This document shows, piece after piece, positions 49,532 through 59,102 of a stretch of DNA of 64,000 nucleotides (positions are counted from its first letter, which is position 1; each line of letters begins with the position of its first letter). Source of the stretch: Forficula auricularia (taxonomy: Eukaryota; Arthropoda; Insecta; Dermaptera; Forficulidae); the NCBI GenBank assembly GCA_024734495.1, contig JALMQS010000615.1:155173-219172 (forward strand). Reading direction: 5' to 3'. Below the pieces are notes generated by a model, which saw nothing but the letters and a program-made list of their open reading frames with translations, was not told the origin of the DNA and did not search any database. The position numbers were made by a program, and so were the translations under genes.

Positions 49532-49691
49532 AATAAATAGTTTTACAAGAAGCAAATTAAAACACGAAATAAAAAATAAAATAAATACCCAAGTATATTG
49601 TAACAATAAACAATAAATAAAACAATATTTTTCTATAATTATGTAGTTTTTATTAAAATATTAATATCAATAAACTTTTTGGTTAGTTAGT

Positions 49692-49872
49692 ACGTTATAC
49701 GTAACCATAAATAGCCAATTTCTTATACATATTGTATGTATAAATAGCCAATTGCGTATACATACTGTATGTATAAATAGCCAATTGCGTATACATACTG
49801 TATGTATAAATAGCCAATTGCGTATACATACTGTATGTATAAATAGCCAATTGCGTATACATACTGTATGTA
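49692..49872. repeat. MULE right TIR array (inverted copy of 45084-45276)
   Basis: It starts CGTTATACGTAAC and runs through five ~33-bp units, to be cut at TGTA (49869-49872) by the errantivirus. The remaining terminal bases of the TIR are at 59079-59093. Confidence 0.92.
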
Positions 49873-50538
49873 AGTTATATATTCTAACTACCCTCTTCTT
49901 CCCTCCTTGTGTCTAGCGACTTTCGCTGACACAGCAACAGTAAAATAGGTATAAAAGCCAGCCGCTCGGCTAGGCAAACTAGTTCAGCGCTCATTTGGAA
50001 ATACTGCCCGGTGACTCTACCCTAACAGGTGCACCCCTCGGCCCCAGCTAAATTTCGGTGGTCCTAGTCCAAACAGTGACTCAGGCACGAACGGTTAACC
50101 CGTGAAGAAACTACATCACCTTAGCGCAGCTCCCGGTAATTATACTAACTTTTCGGAACTTTAAAACCGGTTATAAAAATTTATGTTTTCAACTTACTAC
50201 AAGCGTGTGTCTCCTTAATATATATTTTCTCACGACAATTTAACTTTGTAACTCCAAGTGTAATAAACATTGTAAAACATTTAATTTTCAAATAAATAAA
50301 TCAATAAAAAAAAAAATATAAAAGAAAAGGAATCGTATCTTAAAAGACTATAAAATTTCATTTTGAACTTAAAACCGTACCACTATATTTTCCAGTAAAC
50401 CCGTCAAAAGTCTAAAATCTAAATTCAAACTATCCAGCGCATAACAAACCCAGCTCTGCCAAATTCCTCAAATATTTTGCGTGTTTGTCTAGAAACGATT
50501 TCTTTTTTTAAAAGAGTCCGGACACGTAAAATATAACT
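49873..50538 (+). repeat. Errantivirus 5' LTR
   Basis: It has a TATA box TATAAAAG at 49950-49957 and a TTCAGCGC initiator-like motif ~30 bases on. AATAAA signals occur at ~50261 and in the AT-rich end. Termini are AGTTATA/TATAACT, as in other errantiviruses. Confidence 0.93.
49950..49957 (+). promoter_or_regulatory. TATA box in errantivirus 5' LTR
   Basis: TATAAAAG lies ~30 bases before a TTCAGCGC initiator-like sequence, inside the LTR, consistent with the retroviral transcription start. The copy in the 3' LTR is identical. Confidence 0.7.
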
Positions 50539-50555
50539 GGCTTCCGAACAGGGAC
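50538..50555 (+). other. Primer-binding site, tRNA-Lys-like
   Basis: TGGCTTCCGAACAGGGAC starts on the last base of the LTR. It differs at two bases from the complement of the tRNA-Lys(UUU) 3' end (TGGCGCCCGAACAGGGAC). A different host tRNA with a GGAAGCCA end is also possible. Confidence 0.75.
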
Positions 50556-51518
50556 GAGAAACTGCCAGAAAATCTGGAAAATAAAGCGCGAAAATTATAC
50601 ACGGTTTTTGGCGCCCAGCAAATTCCCATTCAAAAAAAAAAAAAAAAAACATTTAAAACCCGTGAGAAAATCTCTTCCAGTCAATTCTCAACGAAAAACA
50701 TTACCTCAGCGAAGTGCTCAATTTTATCAAAGTGATAAGTGTTATCTGTGCTCCTGTGCTCAACAAGTGCCGTATTACTATCGCTCGCCCACGCTAAAGA
50801 TGAATCATCTCCATCTATTGTAAGTAAGACATTGAACTTGAACTTATAATAATAAATAAAAGAATAATTAAGATAAAAATATTGAAGATAAAGAAGGAAT
50901 AAATAAATACTAATATTAATATTTATGATAAGCTGAATAAATTCAAAACGTATAAGCTTAGATAAATACTAATTAAAATTAAAAACCTTAATTAGTTAAA
51001 TATATGTAATAAACGAATAAGACTAATTAAGAATTTTTAATATTGCGCAATTAAAAATAATAATCATAAAGATAAAAATACTAATGAATTAATAAAAGAT
51101 ATAAAGTAATAAATAAAATAAATATAAATACAGTAATAAAGCACTATTGAATGAAATAAATATAGAGATAAATACATAAATAAATAAAATAAATAAAATA
51201 ATTTGCTATATTATATAAAATATACTTAAAATAATTAAATATTTTAACTATAAATATATATTCTATTACCTTTTAAAATAATATATTCTATGTCTAGATA
51301 TAATCAACAAAAGATCGATAAATATTTTTCTAGAATAATTAGACAGATCAAACAACATAAATTAAAATTAAGATATATCGAAATATTCGGCGAAGATCTG
51401 ACGTACGAAAAATAATTATCTATCTTACCATTAACATAATATTTTAATAATTTAATAATATTTTTTAGTATATATAATATATATAATATATTTTTTTTTA
51501 ATAACAAATTTGTAAACA
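50556..51518 (+). other. Errantivirus leader with splice donor
   Basis: This untranslated leader holds an A-run (50634-50649) and an ATG at 50800. A consensus donor GTAAGT lies at 50820-50825. A short upstream frame (50608-50823) covers this ATG in the same frame. The rest is A-rich sequence before gag. Confidence 0.7.
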
Positions 51519-54500
51519 ATGTCTACCACTACGCAAACTACACCCTCCAATACTATGCCCGTTTCAAGTATAGCTCCCTCGCAACTAATAAACCCCCACC
51601 CCTTGCCATCACAAAATACATTTTCGATTCCCGGCCCAAGCCAAAATATGTTCCCCATCCCCGTAACACATCACGACAACCCCCCTATTTTAGAACAAGG
51701 CTTACGCACATCTAGTATCCACGAAATTAAGGAATACCTAGAAATAATCCCCACTTTTAATGGAGAAATAGAAAACCTAACGCCGTTTATTTTACAAACG
51801 GAAAAGGTAATTAAATTATTTTACAATGATAACCGCGACGGATTTCATGATTATATTATCGGTCGCATAAAAAACAAAATCTCCGGGGAAGCAGCCTTAT
51901 ATATAAACACCCAAAATATAGATACATGGGACGAGCTAAAAAATTGCCTCATAAATAGCTACGCTGACAAACGCGATGACAGTACTCTGATAATCGAACT
52001 CACACATTGCAGGCAGACAGGGGACGACCCCTTAGAATTTTACAAATACATTCACACTAAATTAAATATATTATATAACTATTATGTTCTTAATTACGAA
52101 TCAGAACCAGAATTAATAAATTTAGCACAGCGATTAGCCCTTAAAACCTTCCTGGTGGGATTAAAAGATCCTCTTGGTTCTCTAATTAGAACGAAAGATC
52201 CAAAATCTCTCGAGGAGGCTTTATCGGTAATGAAAAATTGTTATTCAAAAGAATTAAGAATAAATAAAAGCCCACATGCACCAAATGCGTTTACACACAA
52301 AAATTTGCAAAATTTCAACCCCCGCCCCAATTTTCAACAACGCCCTAATTTTTTCCCTCCCCGACAAAATTTCCAGCAACAATCCTTTACACCACAATAT
52401 AATTTCAACCCCCAACAAAATTCCACACCCCGTCAAAATTTTTCATATTCTAATAATTCTACTCCTCATCGCCCTAACCACTTCGATAGGAGACAGCAAA
52501 ATTACAACAGAGGAAGAAATAATAGACACCCACCCCCCGGACGAGGCTTTGTACAAAGCATGATTAACCAGTCAAATAGATCACAAAATTTAAATTATAA
52601 CGAAATAGATTATTCTGACCCTAACCAACAAAATTTTTTAGACCAACACGCCTCGATATACCAAGACCCAAATACAGAAAATTACACCGAAGACTCCCAG
52701 ACTTACCCCCAAGACCCTCAAACAAAAAATTAAATACAAATTTTCAAAATTTCTTTAAAAATGAAAATTTACCTTCAAAAAATTTAGAAACTAAAACCCC
52801 TCCCGAACTACCTTATATAATCCACCCTAAACTAAAAATTAAAATATTTATTGATACTGGTAGCACGAATTCCTATATTACCCCTAAATTAGCAAATAAA
52901 ATTTATAAAAATTATATTAGTTTTGACCCCATCCTAGTAACTTCAGCCCACGGCTCTAGTAAGCAAAATTTCGCCGTAAAACGTTCATTTTTCGAAATTT
53001 TTCATACAAATTCCCCTCTTACATTTTATTTGTATGATTTTCATTCTAAGTTCGATATGCTTTTAGGCCTTGACAATATTCGAAAACTTCAGGCTAAATT
53101 CGATTTCGTAAATGACACTTTAGTCACGACAAAGCGAACTTTTAAAATTTATTATTTGAATGTCGAATCGAAGGTTTCAACAATCAACAATCTCAAAGTT
53201 GATCTCTCGGCTTTTCGAGTTGAACATTTAAATGACGAAGAAAAGTTCGGTCTCGCGAAAGTTATCCAAAAATTTAAAAATATAATTTATGACGAAAATT
53301 CTCCACTCACTTTTACTAATCAGATTAAACATTTCATTCGGACCACAGATGATATCCCGGTGTATACAAAGCAATTTAGGCTTCCCGAGATTCATCGAGC
53401 AGAAATTGAAAATCAAATCTCGAATCTTTTGGCACAAAATATTATTGAACCCTCGTATAGTCCATGGAGCTCACCCCTGTGGCTAGTCAGCAAAAAGCCC
53501 GACGCCTCAGGTAAACCCAAGTGGCGCCTCGTTACCGATTTCCGCAAGGTTAACTTAAAAACGATTAACGATAAATATCCTATACCCAACATAAATGAAA
53601 TACTTTATAAATTAGGCAAATGCAATTATTTTTCGACCATAGATCTGGCAAGTGGATTTCATCAGATTGAGATGAATCCGGCCGATAAAGAAAAAACTGC
53701 ATTCAACACGGACCACGGCCATTACCAATACCGCAGAATGCCTTTCGGTTTAAAAAATGCCCCTAGCACCTTTCAACGTGTTATGGACAACATTCTAAGA
53801 GGATTGCTAAATAAAATATGCCTCGTCTACTTAGACGATATCATAGTTTTCGCCAGCAACCTTAAAGAACATTTGGATAGATTAAATTTAGTATTCGATA
53901 GGCTCAATCGAGCAAATTTTAAAATTCAACTAGATAAATGCGAATTCTTAAAACGGGAAGTTGCTTTCCTGGGTCACATCGTGACTCCTGAAGGTGTAAA
54001 GCCAAACCCCGACAAAATTAAAGCCATAAAAAATTTCCCCATTCCGACTACGGCCAAACAAATTAAATCTTTCCTCGGTCTCCTAGGGTACTATCGGAAA
54101 TTTATCGCTAACTTCGCCAAACTCACAAAGCCACTAACAAAATTAACGAAAAAACATGCAAAAATTAACATTTCGGATATAGAATACAAAAACTGCTTCG
54201 AGGATTGTAAGAAGCTCTTAACTAATGAACCTCTCCTACAATACCCCGACTATTCTAAAAAGTTTAATATCACGACAGACGCTTCGGATTATGCTATAGG
54301 AGCAGTGTTGTCACAAGGACCAATGGGTCAAGACAAACCTATCGCATACGCGAGTCGGACATTAAACCCAGCAGAAATTAACTATAGTACGATAGAGAAG
54401 GAGCTTCTGGCTATAGTCTACGCCACGAAGTACTTCAGACCGTACATTTTCGGCAGAAAATTCGACATATTCAGCGACCACAAACCTCTCCAATGGTTGT

Positions 54501-57500
54501 TTAATATGAAAGATCCCAACTCAAAATTCATTAGATGGAGAACAAAACTAAGTGAGTATGACTTCGACATCAATTATAAGAAAGGCTCGACAAATTACGT
54601 AGCCGATTCTTTATCTCGGAACCCCGCAGAAATCAATGTAAATGTTCGGAAAACCATTGATCTCTACGAGTGGATTAATAATCCTCAAAATTTAACAAAT
54701 CCAATAGATCCTATGGAAATACAAAACTTGGAACGAGAACTACAAACACAAAATCCACCCACGGCCTCACCATCAACTTCAACCCTAGATCCCATTGAAC
54801 TCCTTAATCAAAATTATGAGTCACCAGTATCAATCGACCCCGACCTTCTAGACGAATTAGACCAACAATTAGCACAAAATCTTCCGTCAAACTCCACCAT
54901 AAAATTAACCAATAAACCTCTAAATTACTTCCAGAACCAAATTCATCTCAAAATTATTTCACTTCCGACTACTTCAATTCAAATTAAAAAATTATTCAAC
55001 AAAAAACTTCAAAGATTCATTGTTAACGTATCCGAACAAAATTTCGAATCCGATATAATAACTTTCTTAAAACAATATACCGTGCCTTCGTGTAACTATT
55101 ATATTTACTCGGACGCACGCGTTCTAGAAAAATTAGAACCAATTATCCTTACGCACTTCACAGGTCTAAAAATCTTTAAAACAAATAAACTATTGAAAGA
55201 TATCGAGGATCCTGAGGAAAGGACCGAGATATTAGAAAATTACCACTCTGGTAAAACAAATCATCGTGGGATATCGGAAACCCACGAGAAATTAAAAGAT
55301 AAATACTTTTGGCCCAAGTTGAAGGAGGATATCACAGAATATGTAAATAACTGTGATATATGTCAAAAATCTAAATACGATAGACACCCCTGAAACTAGA
55401 ATTAAATTTAGTCCCTACGGCAAAACGCCCGTTCGAAATTATACATCTGGACAGCCTCGCGATGGAAAACCAGAAATTTCTAACAATAGTGGACTCATTT
55501 TCAAAATTCGCCCAAGCCTATCCACTAAAATCACTTCAACCGACCGAAATCGTCGATAAACTATTAGAATACTTTTCGCTAAATAATATACCTAAATTAA
55601 TCATTTCGGATAACGGTGGAGAGTTCAAGAACAACCTCCTCCAAGAGTTCCTCAAACTCCACAAAATTGATATTAGATTCACTTGCCCACAAAACCCATC
55701 TTCTAACGGAATTGTGGAGCGTTTTCACTCTACTCTTATTGAACATATTCGACTGTTCAATAACAGAGAGAACTTTAAAAATCAACCTATAGCAACTAAA
55801 GTCTTATACGCTTTAATAGCTTATAACAATACAAAACATTCGGCTACCAAACTCACCCCTTTCGAAATCAAAAGCGGACACATCGATGATGATACCCCGC
55901 TAGAAATTCTCTCCAACGAACCCCTTATTTCCGATTACTGTCAAGTGCATAAAGAAAATTCCAAATTAATGTATGAAAATATTCATAAAACTTTAGACAC
56001 CGGCAAAGCGAAAGTAATTTCCACTTTCAACGAAAAACGCGAAAAATTACCAGAAATCCCAGAAAAAGTATTCGTAAAGAACAAACAAAAATGTATTAAA
56101 ACGAAAAATCAGTACGACCATGAAACTTTGAGAGTAGTGGACACTAAATTAAAAACAGGCAAAATTGTTCCACGCACCCAAAACAAAACTGAGAAAATTC
56201 ATCTTTCGAACATCAAAAGACCTCGAAAATTAAGAACTCCCGAAAAAACTGCCCCCATTCATTCGACTAACATTTTAACTTCAGAACAAGACAAAATTAT
56301 TACGTATGAACGAGGCAACTTATTTAACGCACCCCCTAACTATTCCCTAGCTCACTGTGTCGCAGCCGACCTGAAAATGAGTGCAGGAATAGCGGTAACT
56401 TTTAGGCAAAAGTTCAATAATATAGAAATATTACGAAAACAAAAAATTGAAGTAGGTGGTATTGGAATCCTCAAACAAAATAAAAATTTTACCTATTACC
56501 TTGTAACTAAACAAGTTAGCCACGATAAACCAAAGGTAGAAGATCTAAAATCATGCCTAATTAAATTGAAAAGACACTGCATGACTAATAATATTACTAA
56601 ATTAGCCATCCCAAAAATTGGTTGTGGACTTGACAAACTAAATTGGTACGACGTAGAGCAACTTATTAATACTATCTTTAGAAACACAAAAATTAAATTC
56701 CTTGTCTACTCTCCAAATGACTGACTTTTTCAGCTTGACCTTAGCCTTGGCAATTGGGTCAACACACGCAGACAACCTCGAAGACATAACTGACAACGCC
56801 GGCTTCCTCTTGACAAAATTCAAAACTCCCTTTCTTTTTTCAGATAACTATTATATCCATTACTATTATAACCTAAATTTTACCCACCAAACGCATTTCG
56901 ACATTAATAATGCCGTAAACAAATTAATAGCTATCATTCCCCCCGGTTCCAAATTCAATAAAGAACATAATACTTATTTTCGATTACTTAACTTCACTCT
57001 AGAAACACAAAATGAAAAAATAAATAACCTGGCTACCCATAAACGAAACAAAAGAGGGTTAGTGAATGGTTTAGGTTCGGTATTAAAATTTATCACTGGG
57101 ACAATGGATGATGAAGACCGTGACAAATATGATCATCTTCTCAACCAACTCTCCCAGAATCAGAGAAAACTTCAAAGTCAAAATCAAATAATTTCTCGAA
57201 CTCACGATGAGTTAATCAACAAAATTAACCACCAATTAGAGAATATACAAATAAATGAACAAAATTTGGCCAGCAGTCTTTCGGCCATGAAACACGAAGT
57301 TGCGAAAAACTCTGAAACTCTACTTATTCAAAATTTGGCCCAACTAACCTTATTATCAAATTCGTTCACCAATATTTTAGAAAACATTGAAAATTCACTC
57401 ACTTTCTGTAATTTAAACATACTTCACGAGAGTATCATCTCAATGAAGGAATTGATAAAATTATTTAAAATAAACAATTTAGAAATTAATTTTGAAAATT

Positions 57501-58396
57501 ATTGGGAAGCCACTTTATTCATTAAACCAATCTGCCGAGTTCATTATGGGTACATCGACATCGTTTTAGAAATTGCTAATTACAAACCATCAAATTTAAC
57601 TATCGTTCAGTTCATTCCACTTCCCGTATCTAATAAATTAAATCAACAAATTATATTAGACGAAACATTCCAAAGTTTAATAGTAGTGAACAGTAGCATT
57701 GTAAAAATCGACTATTGTTTTAATATTAATCATAAATTCTTTTGCAAAACAAGCAATGTAATAGCATCAAATTGCATAAATAACTTAATGTTAAATAAAG
57801 AAAACAATTATTGTAAATTTAATGATCTAATCCAGTATCCTGTAATTATAAGAATTCCTAATACAGATACTACTATTATAAATATTAAACAAAACAATGT
57901 ATTACTGTATAAATGCGGAGACACCCATAAATACCTAAGAGTAGGACTGTATAAAATTGAAAACATAAATAACTGTTACTTAAATAATAGGTTAATGGTT
58001 TCAAACTTCAACTATTCTTTAAATATTCCTTTACTAGCCAACAAAGATTTTAAATATATATTAAGTAATAAGGCTACCATAATACACTCATTAAGTAAAA
58101 TAGATGTGAATAACATAAAAGGGAGCGAAATAAGTGAAATAAACTGGTATCCGACCCCTGTAAAAAACTATTTAAACACTTTAATCATTATAATATTACT
58201 AATTGTAACATGTGCCTTTGTGGCCTATATCATAAATAAATATCGGAACCAATATAATTTTCGACTCCCTACTAAGTTAAGGAAAACTAATAATAAAAAG
58301 GAAACTAAATTTGAACTTGAAACCACTAGCTTACCGGTCCCAAATGTTGAGGCTCAGCCGGAAAATTCCATTTCTCCGGATGAACCTCAATCTTAA
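50800..58396 (+). CDS. env: Errantivirus Env (fusion glycoprotein), spliced
   Basis: The main frame (from 56734; first in-frame ATG 56717) encodes a type I glycoprotein related to baculovirus F-like errantivirus Env. It has a furin site RNKR after residue ~110, a Gly-rich fusion peptide start directly after it, a coiled-coil Gln/Asn/Leu-rich stretch, spaced cysteines and several N-x-S/T sites. A C-terminal membrane segment (LIIIILLIVTCAFVAYII) and a ~60-residue tail follow. A leader exon 50800-50819 (ATG, six codons plus two bases) ends at donor GTAAGT. Acceptor TTTTTCAG at 56726-56733 joins it in frame, completing a hydrophobic signal peptide. Proviral env from spliced RNA is known for errantiviruses; this junction is inferred. 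There is no stop in env. Confidence 0.85.
51519..52733 (+). CDS. gag: Errantivirus Gag
   Basis: This 404-codon frame starts at the first good ATG (AACAATG). Gag assembles the virus-like capsid and packages RNA in the cytoplasm. After a Pro/Ser-rich start, residues ~65-245 look like a gypsy capsid region (PTFNGEIENLTPFILQTEKV; DDPLEFYKYIHTKLNILY). The C-terminus is rich in Asn, Gln, Pro and Arg (NFNPQQN repeats, RGRNNR). There is no CCHC zinc knuckle, as in other errantiviruses, so the basic N/Q-rich tail probably binds RNA. The frame stops at 52731-52733 immediately after a slippery heptamer, where pol is open in the -1 frame. Confidence 0.9.
   Translation: MSTTTQTTPSNTMPVSSIAPSQLINPHPLPSQNTFSIPGPSQNMFPIPVTHHDNPPILEQGLRTSSIHEIKEYLEIIPTFNGEIENLTPFILQTEKVIKLFYNDNRDGFHDYIIGRIKNKISGEAALYINTQNIDTWDELKNCLINSYADKRDDSTLIIELTHCRQTGDDPLEFYKYIHTKLNILYNYYVLNYESEPELINLAQRLALKTFLVGLKDPLGSLIRTKDPKSLEEALSVMKNCYSKELRINKSPHAPNAFTHKNLQNFNPRPNFQQRPNFFPPRQNFQQQSFTPQYNFNPQQNSTPRQNFSYSNNSTPHRPNHFDRRQQNYNRGRNNRHPPPGRGFVQSMINQSNRSQNLNYNEIDYSDPNQQNFLDQHASIYQDPNTENYTEDSQTYPQDPQTKN
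52724..52730 (+). promoter_or_regulatory. -1 ribosomal frameshift heptamer (gag to pol)
   Basis: A AAA AAT, read in the gag frame, fits X XXY YYZ and is followed directly by gag's TAA. Pol is open in the -1 frame from 52625. Downstream pairing was not computed. Confidence 0.75.
52730..55393 (+). CDS. pol: Errantivirus Pol: protease, RT, RNase H, integrase N-terminus
   Basis: It is read by -1 frameshift from gag (open from 52625). Domains in order: aspartic protease (FIDTGSTNSYI, ~52845), reverse transcriptase (LVTDFRKVNLKT; catalytic YLDD at 53828-53839), RNase H (TTDASDYAIGAVLSQ, ~54270; FSDHKPLQWLF), and a linker rich in Pro and Asn. The integrase HHCC finger follows (YHSGKTNHRG...CDICQ, ~55243-55365). 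It copies the RNA genome and prepares it for integration. The frame ends at a TGA (55391-55393) that is out of place: integrase continues in another frame after a one-base shift at a short C run (55387-55390). Confidence 0.92.
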   Translation, partial: LNTNFQNFFKNENLPSKNLETKTPPELPYIIHPKLKIKIFIDTGSTNSYITPKLANKIYKNYISFDPILVTSAHGSSKQNFAVKRSFFEIFHTNSPLTFYLYDFHSKFDMLLGLDNIRKLQAKFDFVNDTLVTTKRTFKIYYLNVESKVSTINNLKVDLSAFRVEHLNDEEKFGLAKVIQKFKNIIYDENSPLTFTNQIKHFIRTTDDIPVYTKQFRLPEIHRAEIENQISNLLAQNIIEPSYSPWSSPLWLVSKKPDASGKPKWRLVTDFRKVNLKTINDKYPIPNINEILYKLGKCNYFSTIDLASGFHQIEMNPADKEKTAFNTDHGHYQYRRMPFGLKNAPSTFQRVMDNILRGLLNKICLVYLDDIIVFASNLKEHLDRLNLVFDRLNRANFKIQLDKCEFLKREVAFLGHIVTPEGVKPNPDKIKAIKNFPIPTTAKQIKSFLGLLGYYRKFIANFAKLTKPLTKLTKKHAKINISDIEYKNCFEDCKKLLTNEPLLQYPDYSKKFNITTDASDYAIGAVLSQGPMGQDKPIAYASRTLNPAEINYSTIEKELLAIVYATKYFRPYIFGRKFDIFSDHKPLQWLFNMKDPNSKFIRWRTKLSEYDFDINYKKGSTNYVADSLSRNPAEINVNVRKTIDLYEWINNPQNLTNPIDPMEIQNLERELQTQNPPTASPSTSTLDPIELLNQNYESPVSIDPDLLDELDQQLAQNLPSNSTIKLTNKPLNYFQNQIHLKIISLPTTSIQIKKLFNKKLQRFIVNVSEQNFESDIITFLKQYTVPSCNYYIYSDARVLEKLEPIILTHFTGLKIFKTNKLLKDIEDPEERTEILENYHSGKTNHRGISETHEKLKDKYFWPKLKEDITEYVNNCDICQKSKYDRHP
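55394..56724 (+). CDS. pol: Errantivirus Pol continued: integrase core plus macrodomain
   Basis: It continues integrase in the frame of 55462-56724, open from just after the lesion. The DDE core is complete: Asp at 55492 (IVDSFSK), Asp at 55609 (ISDNGGEF) and Glu at 55717 (NGIVERFHS), with 35 residues between the last two. After the integrase C-terminal region (KTKNQYDHETLRVVD) comes a domain not expected in Pol. From ~56293 it reads ITYERGNLF, SLAHCVAADLKMSAGIAV, YYLVTKQ and PKIGCGLDKLNW, which match the TARG1/OARD1 class of macrodomains. The frame overlaps the start of the unspliced env frame. Confidence 0.88.
56293..56721 (+). CDS. Macrodomain (TARG1/OARD1-like) at Pol C-terminus
   Basis: This ~143-codon domain lies in the same frame as integrase. 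Macrodomains of this class bind ADP-ribose and remove it from proteins. The conserved parts are present: the strand-1 GNLF, the AHCVAADLKMSAGIAV loop, the TK motif with Lys at 56509-56511, and GCGLD with Asp at 56632-56634. The two residues are 41 positions apart, the same spacing as the catalytic Lys84 and Asp125 of human TARG1. It is separated from integrase by a Lys/Thr-rich linker. Activity and role in the element are inference. Confidence 0.85.
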
Positions 58397-58405
58397 GGGG
58401 GGAGG
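58395..58405 (+). other. Polypurine tract
   Basis: AAGGGGGGAGG abuts the 3' LTR and overlaps the env stop codon. It is the expected plus-strand DNA primer. Confidence 0.85.
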
Positions 58406-59074
58406 AGTTATATATTCTAACTACCCTCTTCTTCCCTCCTTGTGTCTAGCGACTTTCGCTGACACAGCAACAGTAAAATAGGTATAAAAGCCAGCCGCTC
58501 GGCTAGGCAAACCAGTTCAGCGCTCATTTGGAAATACTGCCCGGTGACTCTACCCTAACAGGTGCACCCCTCGGCCCCAGCTAAATTTCGGTGGTCCTAG
58601 TCCAAACAGTGACTCAGGCACGAACGGTTAACCCGTGAAGAAACTACATCACTATCACCTTAGCGCAGCTCCCGGTAATTATACTAACTTTTCGGAACTT
58701 TAAAACCGGTTATAAAAATTTATGTTTTCAACTTACTACAAGCGTGTGTCTCCTTAATATATATTTTCTCACGACAATTTAACTTTGTAACTCCAAGTGT
58801 AATAAACATTGTAAAACATTTAATTTTCAAATAAATAAATCAATAAAAAAAAAATAAAAGAAAAGGAATCGTATCTTAAAAGACTATAAAATTTCATTTT
58901 GAACTTAAAACCGTACCACTATATTTTCCAGTAAACCCGTCAAAAGTCTAAAATCTAAATTCAAACTATCCAGCGCATAACAAACCCAGCTCTGCCAAAT
59001 TCCTCAAATATTTTGCGTGTTTGTCTAGAAACGATTTCTTTTTTTAAAAGAGTCCGGACACGTAAAATATAACT
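58406..59074 (+). repeat. Errantivirus 3' LTR
   Basis: It is near-identical to 49873-50538. Visible differences are C for T in the CTAGGCAAAC(C/T)AG segment, six extra bases near ATCACTATCACC, and three fewer in an A/T run. Confidence 0.93.
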
Positions 59075-59102
59075 TGTATAAATAGCCACATCCTTTTATA
59101 AA

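Larger units (their letters stand above)
49873..59074 (+). mobile_element. Gypsy/errantivirus-type provirus, 9.2 kb
   Basis: Two LTRs (666 and 669 bp) start AGTTATAT and end ATATAACT, flanked by TGTA (49869-49872, 59075-59078), the 4-bp duplication expected for gypsy. Order: LTR, primer site, leader with splice donor, gag, pol, env, polypurine tract, LTR. The LTRs differ by one substitution and two small indels that I can see, so the insertion is recent. It is the innermost and probably youngest member of the nest. Confidence 0.95.
45084..59093 (+). mobile_element. MULE transposon, inserted in Transib
   Basis: The ends are GGATATGGC... and ...GCCACATCC, flanked by a perfect 9-bp duplication TTTTATAAA (45075-45083, 59094-59102). 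Nine bases is the MULE signature. The terminal repeats contain tandem ~33-bp units. Net length is ~3.1 kb once the Tc1 (46469-48131) and errantivirus (49873-59074) are removed. The right TIR is split by the errantivirus, leaving only its last ~15-20 bases at 59075-59093. Confidence 0.92.

Noticed and set aside
45066..49872. A CRISPR array made by the regularly spaced 33-bp repeats
   Set aside because: There are no unique spacers, the sequence is eukaryotic, and the arrays are inverted terminal repeats of a MULE.
50608..50823. 71-codon frame in the errantivirus leader as a protein gene
   Set aside because: It starts upstream of an A-run of unstable length and reads through the splice donor; only its last ATG, at 50800, has a plausible role.
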